The notes: generated from the sequence alone by a model not told the origin. A DNA stretch of 64,000 bases from Hippopus hippopus (GCA_946811185.2 OX328106.1:49302311-49366310); one strand, 5' to 3'; counted from the first letter of the stretch, positions 1 to 12,464 are shown. Made by a program: numbers and translations.

Positions 1-27
1 TTTTCACGCGGCATAGCTCATTTATAT

Positions 28-288
28 GGCGTGCAACACACGAAAAGGGGCATTCGGACCTTTGCGTAAAGTGTCGTCCCGGATCAGCCTGCGCAGTCCG
101 CGCAGGCTAATCCGAAACGACACTTTCCGTTTTTATGTAATTTTCTGTTTTGCGCAAGTCTACTGAAGAACAAAATCTATTGTAGTCGTAAAGTGCCGTC
201 TCGGATTAGCCTGCGCGGACTGCGCAGGCTGATCCGAGACGACACTTTACGCAAATGTCCGAATGCCTCTTTCCGCGTATTGCAAGCC
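28..288. mobile_element. Double-palindrome MITE (family C), copy 1
   Basis: Ends GGCGTGCAACACACGAAAAG and CTTTCCGCGTATTGCAAGCC form imperfect TIRs. Each half carries its own hairpin around GCCTGCGCAGTCCGCGCAGGC, and a unique centre of about 75 bp (TTCTGTTTTGCGCAAGTCT) separates them. No coding capacity. Confidence 0.8.
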
Positions 289-606
289 AATTATTATGGA
301 AACTTTTATTAGAGAAAGAGGAGCAATATCCTGTTATAAGAGAAACTGCTTGTTTTTAAACGTTCCATACAGCATGAATAAAAAACGTTGTGTTTGTTAT
401 GTCATTGGCCAACCCCTGACTACACACCTGTCACAGCTCGGCCGATTCCGTTTTATCAACGGATCATTCGAGGTTTGCCGAATGCTAATTTCAGAGCCAT
501 GGCTGAAGCCTTTCAAATTCAGTTCCAAAAAGGACAAACTTTAGAACGAAAAGAAAGTTTTCATCGGAATGGAAAAACTCTTTTCGAAAAAGGACATATT
601 GGAAAA

Positions 607-925
607 GCCGAGCCCCGGTAGCTCAGTCGGTAGCGTGCAGAACTTGAGAACACGATCCCTGGCTACGACCCCTGGCTCGGCCAATTTCTTCCGAGGATTG
701 ATGATAGTCATTGCGACAGGATTCATTCCTCTCCCACCGCTGACCATTGTCTCGACGATGATTATGTGGGAAAGCAGCCAGTGGCTTGGAAAGAAAATTG
801 TGCGGAGTACTGGTAAAAGAGACTCCAGGAAAGCATGGATAGGTGCACTGGCCGCCGCGATATAACTGAAATAATGTTGAAAACGGCGTTAAACACCATA
901 CAACCAACCAACCAACCAACATATT
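607..925 (+). mobile_element. tRNA-derived SINE, full length
   Basis: tRNA-like head with an A-box-like TAGCTCAGTCGGTAGCG and a degenerate B box, then a body with CCGAGGATTGATGATAGTCA and GGGAAAGCAGCCAGTGGC, ending in GGCGTTAAACACCATAC and an (AACC)n tail at 901-920. RNA polymerase III promoter parts are visible; non-autonomous. Confidence 0.8.
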
Positions 926-1084
926 GGAAAAGAAGCAGCTGTTTGAAAATAAGCACTTGCTGCTTTTCCCATGTTTTCAAACGGTCCCTATCACTGGAAA
1001 GTGAAAAAGTCGAATTTTGTAAAGTATTTTGTTATAAAGAAAATAAAAATAAAAACTTTTCAAAGTTGTCGCGAATACCGTATG

Positions 1085-1293
1085 TTAACCCTTTACCAAG
1101 CAATATCTTTTACTAAAACAACATCATGGGAAAAAATAAGATGCTGGTAAACAGCTTTTTCCGTCATTTCCCTAACTAAGCATTCTACCCTTTCAATGAA
1201 AAGCCTTTTACTGTTGAAACGTTTACTTAGACGTCTGTAAATGCTTTGAATTTAGACCAGTCTAAAGTTTTTGGTCGTTTAGTAAAGTGTTAA
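1085..1293. mobile_element. Family A palindromic MITE
   Basis: TTAACCCTTTACCAAGCAA to TTTAGTAAAGTGTTAA; the central palindrome is decayed. Its right TTAA is the left TTAA of the family B element 1290-1498. Confidence 0.78.
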
Positions 1294-1498
1294 CCCTTAA
1301 CCTGCTAAATAAGTGAAATGAAACTGTCAAGCAGTAGTATGAACCCATATGCTATTTCAAATCTATTTCGAGGGCATAAATATCTCCTTATCGGACAGTG
1401 TAGATCGAAGATCAGACTGCACGTTCTGTGCAGTCTGATCTTGATCTACACTGTCCGCAAAAGGTCCTTTAGTCTCGCTTAGCAGCTTGAAGGTTTAA
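1290..1498. mobile_element. Family B hairpin MITE
   Basis: TTAACCCTTAACCTGCTAAA to AGCAGCTTGAAGGTTTAA. Hairpin CGGACAGTGTAGATCGAAGA with its near complement around CACGTTCTGTG. Confidence 0.82.
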
Positions 1499-1716
1499 GG
1501 TACGGACGTGTAAGTTATACAAAGCCCAATGTACTATCATTGATCGCGCATTATTAGTCGGCCCGTTTGCCGCTGCGGTTGTAAATACATCCGCTAATTA
1601 CCCGCTACAGATTTGAGAAAGAGTATCTCGGCGACACTTGACGGGCTTCCAACTTCTAGTTTCCTATATATTATCGTGTTTTATTTTCTTTCCAGACGAA
1701 ATTTGAAGACAAAAAC

Positions 1717-1762
1717 ATGGGATCAATAAGAGACATATGGATAACTGTTACAGTTTTGTGTG
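1717..1762 (+). CDS. SOD-repeat gene exon 1: start and signal peptide
   Basis: Encodes MGSIRDIWITVTVLC plus the first base of codon 16. Arg5 forms a short n-region before a hydrophobic core that continues into exon 2, a normal signal-peptide layout. ATG context is strong (A at -3, G at +4). Donor GTATGT follows at 1763; the exon ends in phase 1 and exon 2 begins in the matching phase. A good acceptor (TTTCTTTCCAG) ends at 1695, so a non-coding upstream exon may exist. The link to exon 2 spans 24.5 kb and rests on phase plus the completed signal peptide, not on transcript data. Confidence 0.65.
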
Positions 1763-1817
1763 GTATGTATACTTTCTTTTTTAATATCTATTTGTTTATA
1801 ATAGATTTAGCTTATAA

Positions 1818-2032
1818 ATCCTTTGCCGAAAAGTCTCGTGTCTTGACGACCCTGGAGAAGACGGCTTTTAAAAAACATGGTGGGAAAAGGAGTTACCAGC
1901 ATTTTCTTCTGTTCCCACGATGTTTTCTTTATTTTACCAGACAAAATTGACCATTTAAGACGCATTGTTTTGTCATGTGCATATTATGTTTTCAATTTGG
2001 ATATAAAATTTTGTCGTCTGGTAAAGATTTAA
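1818..2032. mobile_element. Family A palindromic MITE
   Basis: Right end GTCGTCTGGTAAAGATTTAA is good, the left end is eroded. Lies 55 bp after exon 1. Confidence 0.68.
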
Positions 2033-2266
2033 ATCCTGCAGACGACACTTTTAGTTTTTCAGATTGAATCATTGAATCATTTTTGGAAAAAAAAAAAGAA
2101 TGACAAGGGAGAAATTGTATTCAAAGCGCAATACAAATTGTCAAAATGTTTTAACAGATATTGATATATCAACTCTCAAAAATGCATATTTTCTGGATGT
2201 TTTACCTAGTCGTCTTTTGCAGTCTTATTAGAAGTCATCACCACGACTTTAATAGATTCGTTGCGT

Positions 2267-3510
2267 TTAACCCTCTGGCTGATAAGCGGGAAAAAGACGT
2301 TTATGCGGCCAATGTAGATCAAGATCAGACTGCACAGAACGTGCAGTCTGATCTTGGATCTACCCTGTCCGATATGGTGAGATTTTTTGTCCGACGAAAA
2401 GGGGATATTTTCCCCAATTGATAACCTAGCTTGCACATGTATGATTTTTGTTTTACTATTAGCTGGAAAGTGTCATATAACGTATTCAGCCGGTTACGGA
2501 TTAAAAAACACACACACTATTTTAGTTATTGAATCTACGACTCCAATACGACTTTTTACGATTCTGCAATAACTACAGTAATTGCAAATTTGTCGCCGTT
2601 ATATGATTGAAGTATTGTTAAGAGCTGCATGAAACGCTGTTAATTCAATATTGCAAATTTTAGGTCAATGATCTTTTGACTGTGAAGATCAGGATCAGAC
2701 TGTACAGAGCGTGATACTATCTGATATGTCGAGAATTTTCCAGAGAAAAGAACTTTAAATCGGCTTTTACGTTAATTGGGCTTTTACTGTTAGCTGGAAT
2801 TTTTCGTTATATTAACCCGTAGGCTGCTAAGCGGGACTCTCAGATCTTTTGTGGACAGTCTAGATTAAGATCAGACTGTACAGAAAGTGCAGTCTGATAG
2901 TGAATCTACACTGTCCGATAAGGAGATATTTCCCCACCCCTATAACTTTGACCTAGCAACATTTGGGTTTTTACCATCGACTTGAATTTCCATTTAAGTA
3001 GGCTGCTAAGCGCGACTCACAGACCTTTTTGCGGGCAGTGTAGATCAAGATCAGACTGCACAGAACGTGCAGTCTGATCTTGGATCTACGCCGTCCGATA
3101 AGGAAATATCTTTCCTCCAAATATACCTTTGAGATAAAAAAATTTCGGGTTTTTATATCGGCTTGAAAGGCTAATTTTTTCATTTAGCAGTATAAGTTGT
3201 TAACACACTGTTTGCCCGGGTCGCTTATCACATAGGTCCGGTTTTCGATACTTGAACATTATCGGTTTTTTTGAGTTGTCACTTCCGACTCACAAATTAC
3301 CGCACTGGCTAATTTGATCATTAGGCTGCTGAGCGAGACCCATTCCCCTTTTGCGGACAGTGTAAATCAAGATCAGACTGCACAGAACGTGCAGTCTGAT
3401 CTCGGATCTACACTGTCTAATATTGTTAGAGTTTTTGGCCCTGCAAAAAGAACTCTGAAATCAGAATATTTGGGTTTTTATTATGGACTGAAAATTAACT
3501 TTTAAGTTAA
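2267..3510. mobile_element. Cluster of four family B elements
   Basis: Hairpin cores at about 2311-2375, 2849-2920, 3037-3099 and 3357-3418, each with AAGATCAGACTGCACAG-type stems and a GGCTGCTAAGCG-type left flank (first copy TGGCTGATAAGCGGG), all in one orientation. A fifth decayed core is near 2685. Confidence 0.8.
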
Positions 3511-3628
3511 GTAGCAGTAAAACAATCATCTTACTACGCTTTCACTCCGTTTTACAACGCGTTTCGATTCAGGGCGCTTTTTTCATTGATCAGCAAATAC
3601 GGCGGCTGCGCCTACTACCGCCGAGTCT

Positions 3629-3935
3629 CGGTAGCGCAATCGGTAGCACAATCGGTAGCACACATGACTTGAGAACAGGTTGTCGCTGCTTTCAATCCCC
3701 ACCTCGGCCAATTTATTTCCGAGGATTGATGATAATCATTGCGACAGGATTCATTTCTTTCTCATAGCTGGTACTGATTTAAACGATGGTTATGTGGGAA
3801 AGCAGCCACCGGTTTGCGAAAACTATAGTATGAAGAACCCGTAACAAGAGCTACAGGAAAGCATGGTTTCTTGCACTGGCCGCCGCGATATAACTTAAGT
3901 AATCTTGAAAGCGGAGTTAAACACCATACAACCAG
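3629..3935 (+). mobile_element. tRNA-derived SINE, second copy
   Basis: Same family as 607-925, with a 16-bp duplication in the A-box region (AATCGGTAGCACAATCGGTAGCAC). Ends at GCGGAGTTAAACACCATACA with no (AACC)n tail. Confidence 0.78.
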
Positions 3936-4363
3936 CTGCTGCTAGCCTACCTGGTGCTCTCTATCTGACTGGCGTAGAGCCACATTGATTTGTTATCTGC
4001 AAATTAAAATGTTGGACGTTTTATGTATCTACAGCATTGGTGGAAGTGGCCCTGTGCAATACACCCGTAGCTAATCATGCTTTCCGTATAGTTAGAAAAC
4101 TATTTCCAGTTTTCTTCAATTGCTTGTCTGATTGGCTGTGTAATATTTGTACATGTAGGTCAAAAGTCAGTCCACATCGTAACGGAAGGTGGGTTTTTTT
4201 CTTTTCTTGAATCGCTATGTAATATTTGATAAGTTATGACTGACATTACTATACAAAAACGAGTATTCACACCCTGTAGTTAACCCCTAAATTGCTTGAA
4301 ATAAATTAAAGTAAAAAATTCCAGCCATTAGTAAAACCCAAATAATGCGAATTTAAATGAGTT

Positions 4364-4525
4364 ATGCTCTGTGAAAAAGGGGCTTCCTGTACCTACAAAA
4401 AGTATCGACCCTTGTCAGCCTGCGCAATCTGCGCGGGCTGACATGGGTCGAAACTTTTTGCTATTTGTAAATTTTCTACATGTCCAAAAATCTTATGATT
4501 CAGTTCGTTTAGCGCCCAAGGGTTA
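4364..4525. mobile_element. Hairpin element around CGACCC..GGGTCG (family D)
   Basis: Stem AAAGTATCGACCCTTGTCAG pairs with CTGACATGGGTCGAAACTTT around GCCTGCGCAATCTGCGCGGGC. Preceded by GCTCTGTGAAAAAGGGG as in the copy at 22316. Confidence 0.7.
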
Positions 4526-4637
4526 ACAGCTTTGGAAAATATTGTAGTAAAAAGGAACACATGCAAGGCAGAGGCAACTGTACAACAATCCAAATTTTGC
4601 TATTTCAAAGGTAATTTTTTTGGGGGAAAAAGCTGGC

Positions 4638-4748
4638 CGTTTTGGACAGTGTAGATCAAAGATCAGACTGCACGCTCTGTGCAGTCTGATCTTGATCTAC
4701 ACAGTCCGCAAAAGGTCCTGAAGTCGCGCTTAACAGGATAAGGGTTAA
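4638..4748. mobile_element. Family B hairpin MITE, partial
   Basis: Core GGACAGTGTAGATCAAAGAT with complement; right end AACAGGATAAGGGTTAA. Confidence 0.78.
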
Positions 4749-5049
4749 AATAGAGGTTTTCGTAATTGGTCACGGTGTTCCGTAGGTATAAAATACCGTA
4801 ACGGATGAAAAATTGTCTTCATCCTTTGAATAGCTGTATACTAGTAATTGATTATAAATCAAACCTAAATCAAACGGTCTCGTCGGTTAACGACCCTGTG
4901 GAAGGTTTTTTTTTAAAAAGCAACCTTTCACTAAACTGCGTACGCACGAAATTTACGTACGCCTTTTAAGTAAGCAAGCATCAAGTCTGAAAACAAGTTT
5001 CACTAAAATGCGTGATTACACGGTTTGAGTAAATATTCGCGTAACTTTG

Positions 5050-5278
5050 TTAACTCTTTACCAAACGACAAAATTTTAGACTTGTCCAAATTGAAAGCAT
5101 TTGCAGTAGACAAAATAAATGTGACTCAAAAATTGAAACTTGACTTTAGAAGAGTAGAAAACATTGTGGGAAAAGGAGAAAATGCTGGTTACCAGCATTT
5201 TCTCCTTTTCCCACAATGTTTTCAGAAGGCTTCTTCCTCTGGGTCGTAAAAACCAGGGATTTTTTGGTAAAGGGTTAA
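5050..5278. mobile_element. Family A palindromic MITE, type copy
   Basis: 229 bp: TTAACTCTTTACCAAACGAC to TTTTTGGTAAAGGGTTAA. Perfect core GGAGAAAATGCTGGTTACCA with its complement, flanked by GAAAACATTGTGGGAAAA and TTTTCCCACAATGTTTTC. Unequal outer arms: left ACTTGTCCAAATTGAAAGCA, right TCTGGGTCGTAAAAACC. Confidence 0.88.
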
Positions 5279-5521
5279 ACGCCAGCTTATTCTGTTGGGC
5301 AAAGCAGGGATCGTGGTTATACAATTCCATATGATTTGCATAAATCTTTACAGTTTAGTGAAAAGCAGCCCTGATAACAAGCGTTTTCTCCTTTGCCAAA
5401 ATGTTTTCGACTCTTTTAAAGAGAAATGACAATGATAATTTTGAGCCACTTTTGACATGTTGTCTCTCGTATTGCTTTGAAAATGAGTAAGTCCTGAATT
5501 TTATCGCCAGGCAAGAAGTCA

Positions 5522-5747
5522 ACACTCCACAAAACGACCAAATTTTAGACTTGTCCATTTGCAGGCACCAAATTAAATGTGGCTTAATATGTGGGAATCG
5601 TCTTTGAAATTATTGAAAACACTGTGGAAAAAGGAGAAAATGCTGGTTACCAGCATTTTCTCCTTTTCCCTCAGTGTTTTCATAAGTCCATTTCTATGGG
5701 GGGGGGGGGGTGTCGTTAAAAGTTGGGATTGTGTGGTAAAGGGTTAA
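5522..5747. mobile_element. Family A palindromic MITE
   Basis: Complete core and right end GTGTGGTAAAGGGTTAA; a run of 12 G interrupts the right arm. A partial copy precedes it (5354-5521). Confidence 0.82.
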
Positions 5748-6177
5748 GCCTACGCATTTGTAATGATCTGTCTTTAGCGACCAGCGACCTTTCTCAAAAT
5801 GTTCTTCACGAAGATGGGTTGATCGTAGGCGATGGTTGACAGTGTTGAAATTTTCGTTGTTCCGCCGAATAAAAGGTCAAGAATTTGAATGCTGAAAATA
5901 AAAAATCATAAACGATAAATAATTAAAAATATTAAATAATGTTAAAGATTATCTCTATTTATTATAGATACTCTTTGTCCGGACGTTTTGTAGGAAGTCA
6001 TTTTCCATGCAACTCGGTCAAACGAATTAAAATAGCAAAATATAATACTGCAGCTGTTCTGTTTACTCATTTGAGAAATTCAGTACAGATGTTGCCAGTC
6101 TATAGGTTTTGTTCATATGTTTGACTTTAAACTATACTGTGTATGGAACGTGTATCATGAAAAAGAGAACAATTTTC

Positions 6178-6520
6178 CTTCCTTCCTTCCCTGCCGCTCT
6201 TCCTCATTCTTTCCATCCTTCCTTCCCTCCCTCTCTCCTTCCTTCCTTTCTTTTTCACATCCTCCCTTCCTTCCAGTCCTTCCCACTTTCCCTCCTCTGT
6301 CTTTCTGTCGGTCTGTCTTCTCTGTCTGTTGTTCTGTCTGTCTGTCTGTCCGTCCGTCCGTACGTCCGTCCGTCTGTTTTTAGTCTGTTTTTCTGTCTGT
6401 CTGTTTTGTGTCAGTTTTTAGTCTGTTTTTCTGTCTGTTTTTCTCTCTGTCTGTGTCTCTCTCTCACACACACACACACACCCATAAAACCAGCCCCCCC
6501 CCCCCCCACACACACACAGC
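6178..6520. repeat. Microsatellite cluster
   Basis: (CTTC)n, (GTCT)n, (GTCC)n, (CA)n and a C run succeed one another; the pyrimidine-rich strand gives long but meaningless open frames. Confidence 0.85.
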
Positions 6521-6987
6521 TACGGTACATACGCAAGATTGCTTGCTCATCTCTTGCTTTATCGCAAGGTCTCTTATTTTTTTGCATGTCTTTTTGTTTT
6601 TTCTCCAGTCTATTATTTTAAACCATTACTGCACAGATACGATTATTGCGAGGATTTAGTTGACAGTTTTGGAAAACATTGTTGGAAAATGATCAATTGC
6701 TTATTACAAACAACTGCTCCTTGTTCCCGCAATATTTTTCTTACCGTTGAAAAACCATATAGTCTGTCCCCCCCCCCCCCCACGCCCCTTTTTTTTGTCT
6801 CTCACGCTTTTTGTATGTAATTTTCGGTAGGTCTAACAATAATATGAAACATGAACTTTTTATTAATCTTTCATCTGATTGTTTTGTGTTTAACGATGTG
6901 TTTTACAATATTTCATATACTAGTCTATCACAGCAATCAGCGCGCCTGTATGTTCTTTCCTAAAGCTTCTTTTACATTTATTTTGAG

Positions 6988-7184
6988 TCTGGGTCCATAT
7001 TCACCAACCATTCTCAAGAACATTCTTAGTCTTTATCTCCAAATCTTCCTTTCTAAAATTTGAAAGCAACATTACTTCCGATTGGCTAAACCATTTTGGT
7101 TTAGCCAATCAGAAGTTGTGTTACTTTCTAAATCTAGAATAAGACATAGAATACTCTTGAGAATAGTTGGTGAATACGGGCTAT
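6988..7184. mobile_element. Palindromic MITE with GTATTCACCAAC-type ends
   Basis: GGTCCATATTCACCAACCAT and TAGTTGGTGAATACGGGC are inverted; the centre is GATTGGCTAAACCATTTTGG with its complement. A related decayed copy is at about 55570-55722. Confidence 0.68.
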
Positions 7185-7445
7185 GTTCCTTATTAGATAG
7201 TAACTGTACAGCGATTGGTTTGTCAAACAAGAATCTTATATATGAAAATAAAAAACGCGATCTAACATCATTCCTTCCTCTTTGAGTTCTTGTTCATCGC
7301 TCGCATTAAATGGTTGAAAGATTTCTAAAAGAATAGTTTCGTTTAATGGAGTGTTTTTAGCTCTTCTTCTGAAGTAAACAGCTTTTTATGGAAAAAGATT
7401 ATCTTTCAATTGTTATGCTAATAAGTGAACTATTTAGCATTCTAC

Positions 7446-7676
7446 TTAATCCTCTACCACACAATCACAAGTTTTAACAACCCTGGTGGAAAAGGACCTT
7501 TTGAAAAGATTGTGGGAAAAGGAGAAAATGCTGGTAGCCAGCATTTTCTCCTTTTCCTACAATATTTTCTAACCTATCAAACATAAATTTCGCAATTTGT
7601 GCGACGTTTAATTTGTCTTCTGCAAATTCTTTGAATTTGGACCAGTCTAACGTTTTGCCGTCTGGTAAAGAGTTAA
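7446..7676. mobile_element. Family A palindromic MITE, reverse orientation
   Basis: TTAATCCTCTACCACACAAT to GTCTGGTAAAGAGTTAA, full core. Confidence 0.85.
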
Positions 7677-7814
7677 CAGCACAAACGACCCAAAGGAAAA
7701 CATTTGAAGGAAAGTAACGTTAGTGTGTGTGTATGTTTTTTATTTTTATTTTAAATGGAAAGCATTGTGGAAAAAGACCATTGGCTTCTATCCAGTATTT
7801 TGCTTTAAATGTTT

Positions 7815-8119
7815 TTAATCCTCAAGCGCCTTTCACCATTATAATTGTTTTTGCGACCAGTGTAGATCAAGATCAGACTGCACAAAACGTGCAGTCTGAT
7901 CTTTGATCTACACTGTCCGCTTTGCTGAAACATTCTAGACAAAATCGACCTTGACATTGCATTTTTGGGAACTTTTTTCAACATTTGAAATGTCTGTTGG
8001 GTTTATAAGGCGCCCATAGAATTAAAAAACTATCTCCAGCGACCGAACGGTCCAACCTTTTTACGACCGTATTAGGAAGCAAAAGGTCAGAGAGTCGCGC
8101 TTAGCAACCTATGGGTTAA
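7815..8119. mobile_element. Family B subtype b
   Basis: AATCCTCAAGCGCCTTTCAC flank, core 7857-7920, then GCTTTGCTGAAACATTCTAG; ends GCAACCTATGGGTTAA. Similar copies at 19621-19830, 28232-28440 and 54424-54665. Confidence 0.76.
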
Positions 8120-8233
8120 TGCTTTCGATCCTTTCCAAGACAACCTCAATCATTTGAACAACATTTTATTTGTCATCTACCAATGCTTTCAATATTGACA
8201 AGTTGAAAATTTTGTCGTCAGGTAAAGAGTTAA
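8116..8233. mobile_element. Family A half element
   Basis: Only one outer arm (AATGCTTTCAATATTGACAA, TCAGGTAAAGAGTTAA). Shares its left TTAA with the family B element 7815-8119. Confidence 0.7.
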
Positions 8234-8708
8234 ATATCGCGTTTCTATGGTAATGTAATGCGAAAAACGTATTTCGTGCAAAATGGTTTTTTTCAGCCTA
8301 GATAGATGAGGAGATAGGATATAATTTATTCTCTTTTTGATATTTTTTGAAGAAATGTCTTATTTTTTTTAAAAAATGTATAATGACGCTATAGAAATCA
8401 GATTATGTCTGCTGACACTTTGATTAATGATATAAAAGATGAAAAAAACTGAGAAAATGGATCTGTTTAAAAAAAAAAGATTTTTATTAGCTCGCTATAA
8501 ACTTTCATTGGTACGTGCGATAAAATAAGATTTTTTTTCCTTTTCGGGCGGCATAGATCAAGATTAGACAGCAGGAAAATGTGCTGTCTAATCATGGATA
8601 CCTTAAAACTTCATTCCTAGCTGTGAGCGAATTTCCCACTCATTGTCTGTGAAATTATAATTTCAAGACACTGCAAGGGGCTCGGGTACCCAGGAGCTCA
8701 TTGATTTT

Positions 8709-8806
8709 GTGTTCATCCCGATAACTCAGCCAAAAACTTAGAGGACTAAATGTCCGGGTGGTCGTTAGTTCGAATCGCACGTCGGCCAAGCTCTTTACCA
8801 GGACTA
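8709..8806 (+). mobile_element. tRNA-like SINE head fragment
   Basis: CCCGATAACTCAGCCAAAAAC resembles an A box and GTTAGTTCGAATCGCACG a B box, followed by GTCGGCCAAG. No SINE body follows; a family A fragment begins at about 8846. Confidence 0.5.
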
Positions 8807-10016
8807 ACAAGACAGGTTCATTTATCTCTGACGGAGCATTTGTTTCTAACGAAGGAGTTAAAACATTGTGGGAAAAGGAGAAAATGTTGGTTACCAGCAT
8901 TTTCTACCTTTCCCACAATATTTACAAAAGGCTTCATCAATAGATTCGTTAATACACGGGATTGCTTGGTAAAAGGTTATAGAGCGCTCTGAGTAGGATA
9001 GGCCCTGGCTATACCAAGAAAGATGTACCAATTGCCCTAATATAATGACTTGATAACTAAATCAGCATTTAAACAACCCCGCCCCCTCCAAACAACAATT
9101 ATGCTATATTAATATATATTTTATTTCACTTGTACATAATAATGTACATCATGTCACAAAATGTTGTGTTTAGCTAATCCGCAAGGGTCAACAGTGACAT
9201 ACATAATTGTATCGACTAAATTTTGTAGTTATGAATTTTCGGCGTAGCTGAATGCGTTGGCTTTTGACCTACTTCTTGGTACTGATAAAGAATGAACTGA
9301 TGGTAATTTGTGATTGGTGAAAAATGTGCACTTCTTTATCCAGCGGACCCCTGCTGGCATATTTGCTCGCACATTTATGGCACCACCATTACTGGTCACA
9401 AGCGTTGCTACTGCGAATAGATACCCCCGGGCCTTGATTCATACCATAGCAAACTAATGTCGTAGAGAATGATTCTTTTCTTGTGCTATTTTGAAATTTG
9501 ATATTTTCAAAAGCGTTACACAATAACCCAATACTACTTTTCAACAAAATGAAAATAATAAGGAAAAAGAGGCAATTGCTCGTGAGGTTACTCTTCATTA
9601 GTATACTTCATACTGAGCCACAAAAGAGTTTCGATATTCATGTTCCAGCACCTCTTACGTCATCTACAGTTTTGAAAAATATTTCTTGTTGCATCTACTT
9701 GCAGTGCACAGTTTTACTTAAAGTATCGTGCCGGGGGTGGGGGGAACAGTTACGATTTACCTAACATAGCATACATAGCATACATAACATAAGATAATCT
9801 TCATTTTGCATGAAAGAGAGCAAGATATTCTAGATAGCCACTAAAATTGATAATTTTCAAAAAACTAAAATATTCCTGCAGTGTTTTTTTTTTTACGACA
9901 AAGTTGCTCTCTCATGGCACACTCAAACATAAACTTTTCCAACTTCAAAATAACTTAATATGTTTTTTTTTTGTTCTTGCAGTCATATTTCGCCGCGGCC
10001 AGTGCAAACATCCATG

Positions 10017-10470
10017 TGTTTAGTTTAGTTTAAACATATTTTATTGCCATTATTTACAAATTCTTACATAAAGTACGTTTTTACATACAATACAAATAAG
10101 ACAAAAGGGTTTGGCCACAAGTTCTCACAACTTAGATACGGCCATCCCCTTATTGAACATACATAGTATTCAGTCTTCAAAAGAGAAAAAAGAGGAGAAT
10201 ATCCGAAATAGAAGTACATGTATGTTAACAGAATATGATTGAAGACAGTTTTGTTCCAGCTATAGAGAAGATTTTCTTAAACGACAATAAATAACTGGAA
10301 GAGAACGTGTTGTGAATAGCAATAATAACATTCTACCAACTAGGTGAAAAAAAAGACAGATCGTAGCTGTGAAAGAACACCTAAAGGGTGGTAGAGAAAA
10401 TCTTGGTGTCAGTCGGTAAGAGGGTAGATCGGAATTTTGGTGCTGCAAAGCAAACTATTTATCAAACCTC
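10017..10470 (-). mobile_element. Possible LINE-like 3' end, - strand
   Basis: On the - strand the sequence ends TGGCAATAAAATATGTTTAA followed by (ACTAA)n, a common retroposon tail. Upstream open stretches are short and broken. Family not assigned. Confidence 0.4.
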
Positions 10471-10775
10471 TTTGTATCCCTTATAAATTTTTGAACTGAA
10501 ATAGTTCATCCATGTGTTAATAACGTTTCGTTACAAGTACTTCAGTGCTCTGGTTTAATTGAACATTTTGTGACCACGTTATCTCATTAGACAACTTTTT
10601 GAAAACATTGCGGCCAAAGGAGAAATTGCCCGTATCGAGCAATTTCTTCTTTTGCCACAATGTTTTCACGTGCATTCATGTTGATCAATGATTTAAGAAG
10701 ATCTTTTAAAAATCATCTTGCGAATTTATCTCAAGTGGTAATGATTTAATACCACGTGTCAAGGGTATCTTTTTT

Positions 10776-12364
10776 TAGTTCACCTGAGCACGAAGTGCTC
10801 AGGATGAGCTATTGTGATCACTCACCGTCCGTCGGCGTCCGTCGTCTGTCGTCCGTCCGTCCGTTCACATTTCTTTGTTTACACTCTAGCATCTACAAAT
10901 ATTAACTAATCAGCACCAAACTTGGTCAAAATATATATGACCATAAGATCTCAGATGAATTCGATTATGGGTCTAATTGGACTAGAACGACTGGAGTTAT
11001 TTGCCCTTGAATTAGAAAAATTGCTATATTTGACTTTGTTTACACTCTAGCATCTACAAATATTAACCAATCAGCACCAAACTTGGTCAAGATATATATG
11101 ACCATAAGATCTCGGATGTGTTTGATTATGGGTCTAATCGGACCAGAACGACTGGAGTTATTCGCCCTTGAATTAGAAAAATTGCTATATTTGGCTTTGT
11201 TTACGCTCTAGCATTTTCAAATATCAACCAATCAGCACCAAACTTGGTCAAAATATATATGACCATAAGATCTCAAATGAGTTCGATTATGGGTCTAATC
11301 GGACCAGAACAACTGGAGTTATTAGCCCTTGAATTAGAAAAATTGCTATATTTGACTTTGTTTACACTCTAGCATCTACAAATTTTAACCAATCAGCATC
11401 AAACTTGGTCAAAATACTTATGACCATAAGATCTCGGATATGTTCGATTATGGGTCTAATCGGACCAGAAAATCTGGAGTTATTTGTCCTTGAATTAGAA
11501 AGTTCTTTATAATAGTTCTTTGTCCGGAGCATAACTTTGTCATCTCCAGTTCGATTGACTTGAAACTTGGCATTTGTGTTTATTGCAATAATACGGAGTG
11601 CAGTGTGAAAGAACCATAACTCTACCTCGTACTGTCTATGAGTTATTTCCCTTTGATCGTCATTTTTACAGCAATTTCTGCTTGTCAGGAATATAACTTT
11701 GTCATCTCTAGCCTGAACATCTTCAAATTTGGTATGCATGATTGTTGAAAAATTACAGAGTGCAGTGCACAAGAACCATAACTCTTTCTAGCATGAATTT
11801 TGAGTTATTTCCCCATTGACCTTTAAATATGGTATGCTTATTTGTTGCAATATTTGGAAGTGCAGTGCACAAGAATTGCAACTCTACCTCATGCTGTTTT
11901 TGAGTTATTTTCCTTTGATCATCATTTTTACAGCATTTAGTGCTTGTCCGGAATATAACTTTGTCATCTCAAGTCAGAACGACTTTTAACTTGAGATGCA
12001 TGTTTGTTGCAATATTACCGAGTACAGTGTGCAAGAACAATAACTCTGCCTAGCGCAGATTTTGAGTAATTCCACTTTGAGCTTCATTTTTACAGTTTTT
12101 TTTGCTTGTCTGGAACGGAACTTTCAAGTCTCAAGTCAAATTGACTTGAGACTTGGTAAACATGTTTGTTGCATTACCTGCCCTTTGCAATTATTATACT
12201 TCCTTGACAACTGACGGTGGGACGGGCATATCTTGCGACAATTTGCCACTCTTGTTACATTATCATTTGGCCTTGAACCTCAATATTTGGTATTTATCTT
12301 CATTTTAGACCTTTACTGCTTAGTACTCAGGTGAGCGGTATAGGACCATCAAGGTCCTCTTGTT
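10776..12364 (+). mobile_element. Helentron-like non-autonomous element with 161-bp internal repeats
   Basis: Starts AGTTCACCTGAGCACGAAGT and ends ACTCAGGTGAGC, then hairpin AGGACCATCAAGGTCCT and CTTGTT. After a (CCGT)n-rich stretch come four ~161-bp tandem copies (starts near 10875, 11036, 11197, 11358), then a second, less regular repeat type (about 11515-12190). No transposase. Confidence 0.75.
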
Positions 12365-12464
12365 AAAATTTTCTTGGAATACCGTTGTTTGCGTTTAAAA
12401 CTTCAATGGGCTTTGACTAAATATAGCAATACTTCGTAATAACGGCACGAAAGAGAAAAATTTT

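Larger units (their letters stand above)
1..1695. other. Upstream region: repeats, no gene recognised
   Basis: Holds a double-palindrome element (28-288), a tRNA-derived SINE (607-925), a family A element (1085-1293) and a family B element (1290-1498). 289-606 and 1499-1695 show nothing I can name. No promoter motif could be supported. Confidence 0.6.

Noticed and set aside
607..700. tRNA gene-like head
   Set aside because: A and B boxes are present, but the sequence continues as a SINE body with (AACC)n tail, and no full cloverleaf can be folded.
5180..5215. Perfect hairpins resembling Rho-independent terminators
   Set aside because: They are the cores of dispersed MITEs in an animal genome and not linked to gene ends.
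6109..6659. Long open frames in several + frames
   Set aside because: Low-complexity translation of (CTTC)n, (GTCT)n and (CA)n microsatellites; no domain or splice support.
10260..10448. 62-codon - strand open frame as a reverse-transcriptase end
   Set aside because: Too short and no RT motif; only a retroposon-like tail can be supported.
11362..11772. 136-codon - strand open frame
   Set aside because: Lies wholly in the tandem repeats of the Helentron-like element 10776-12364.
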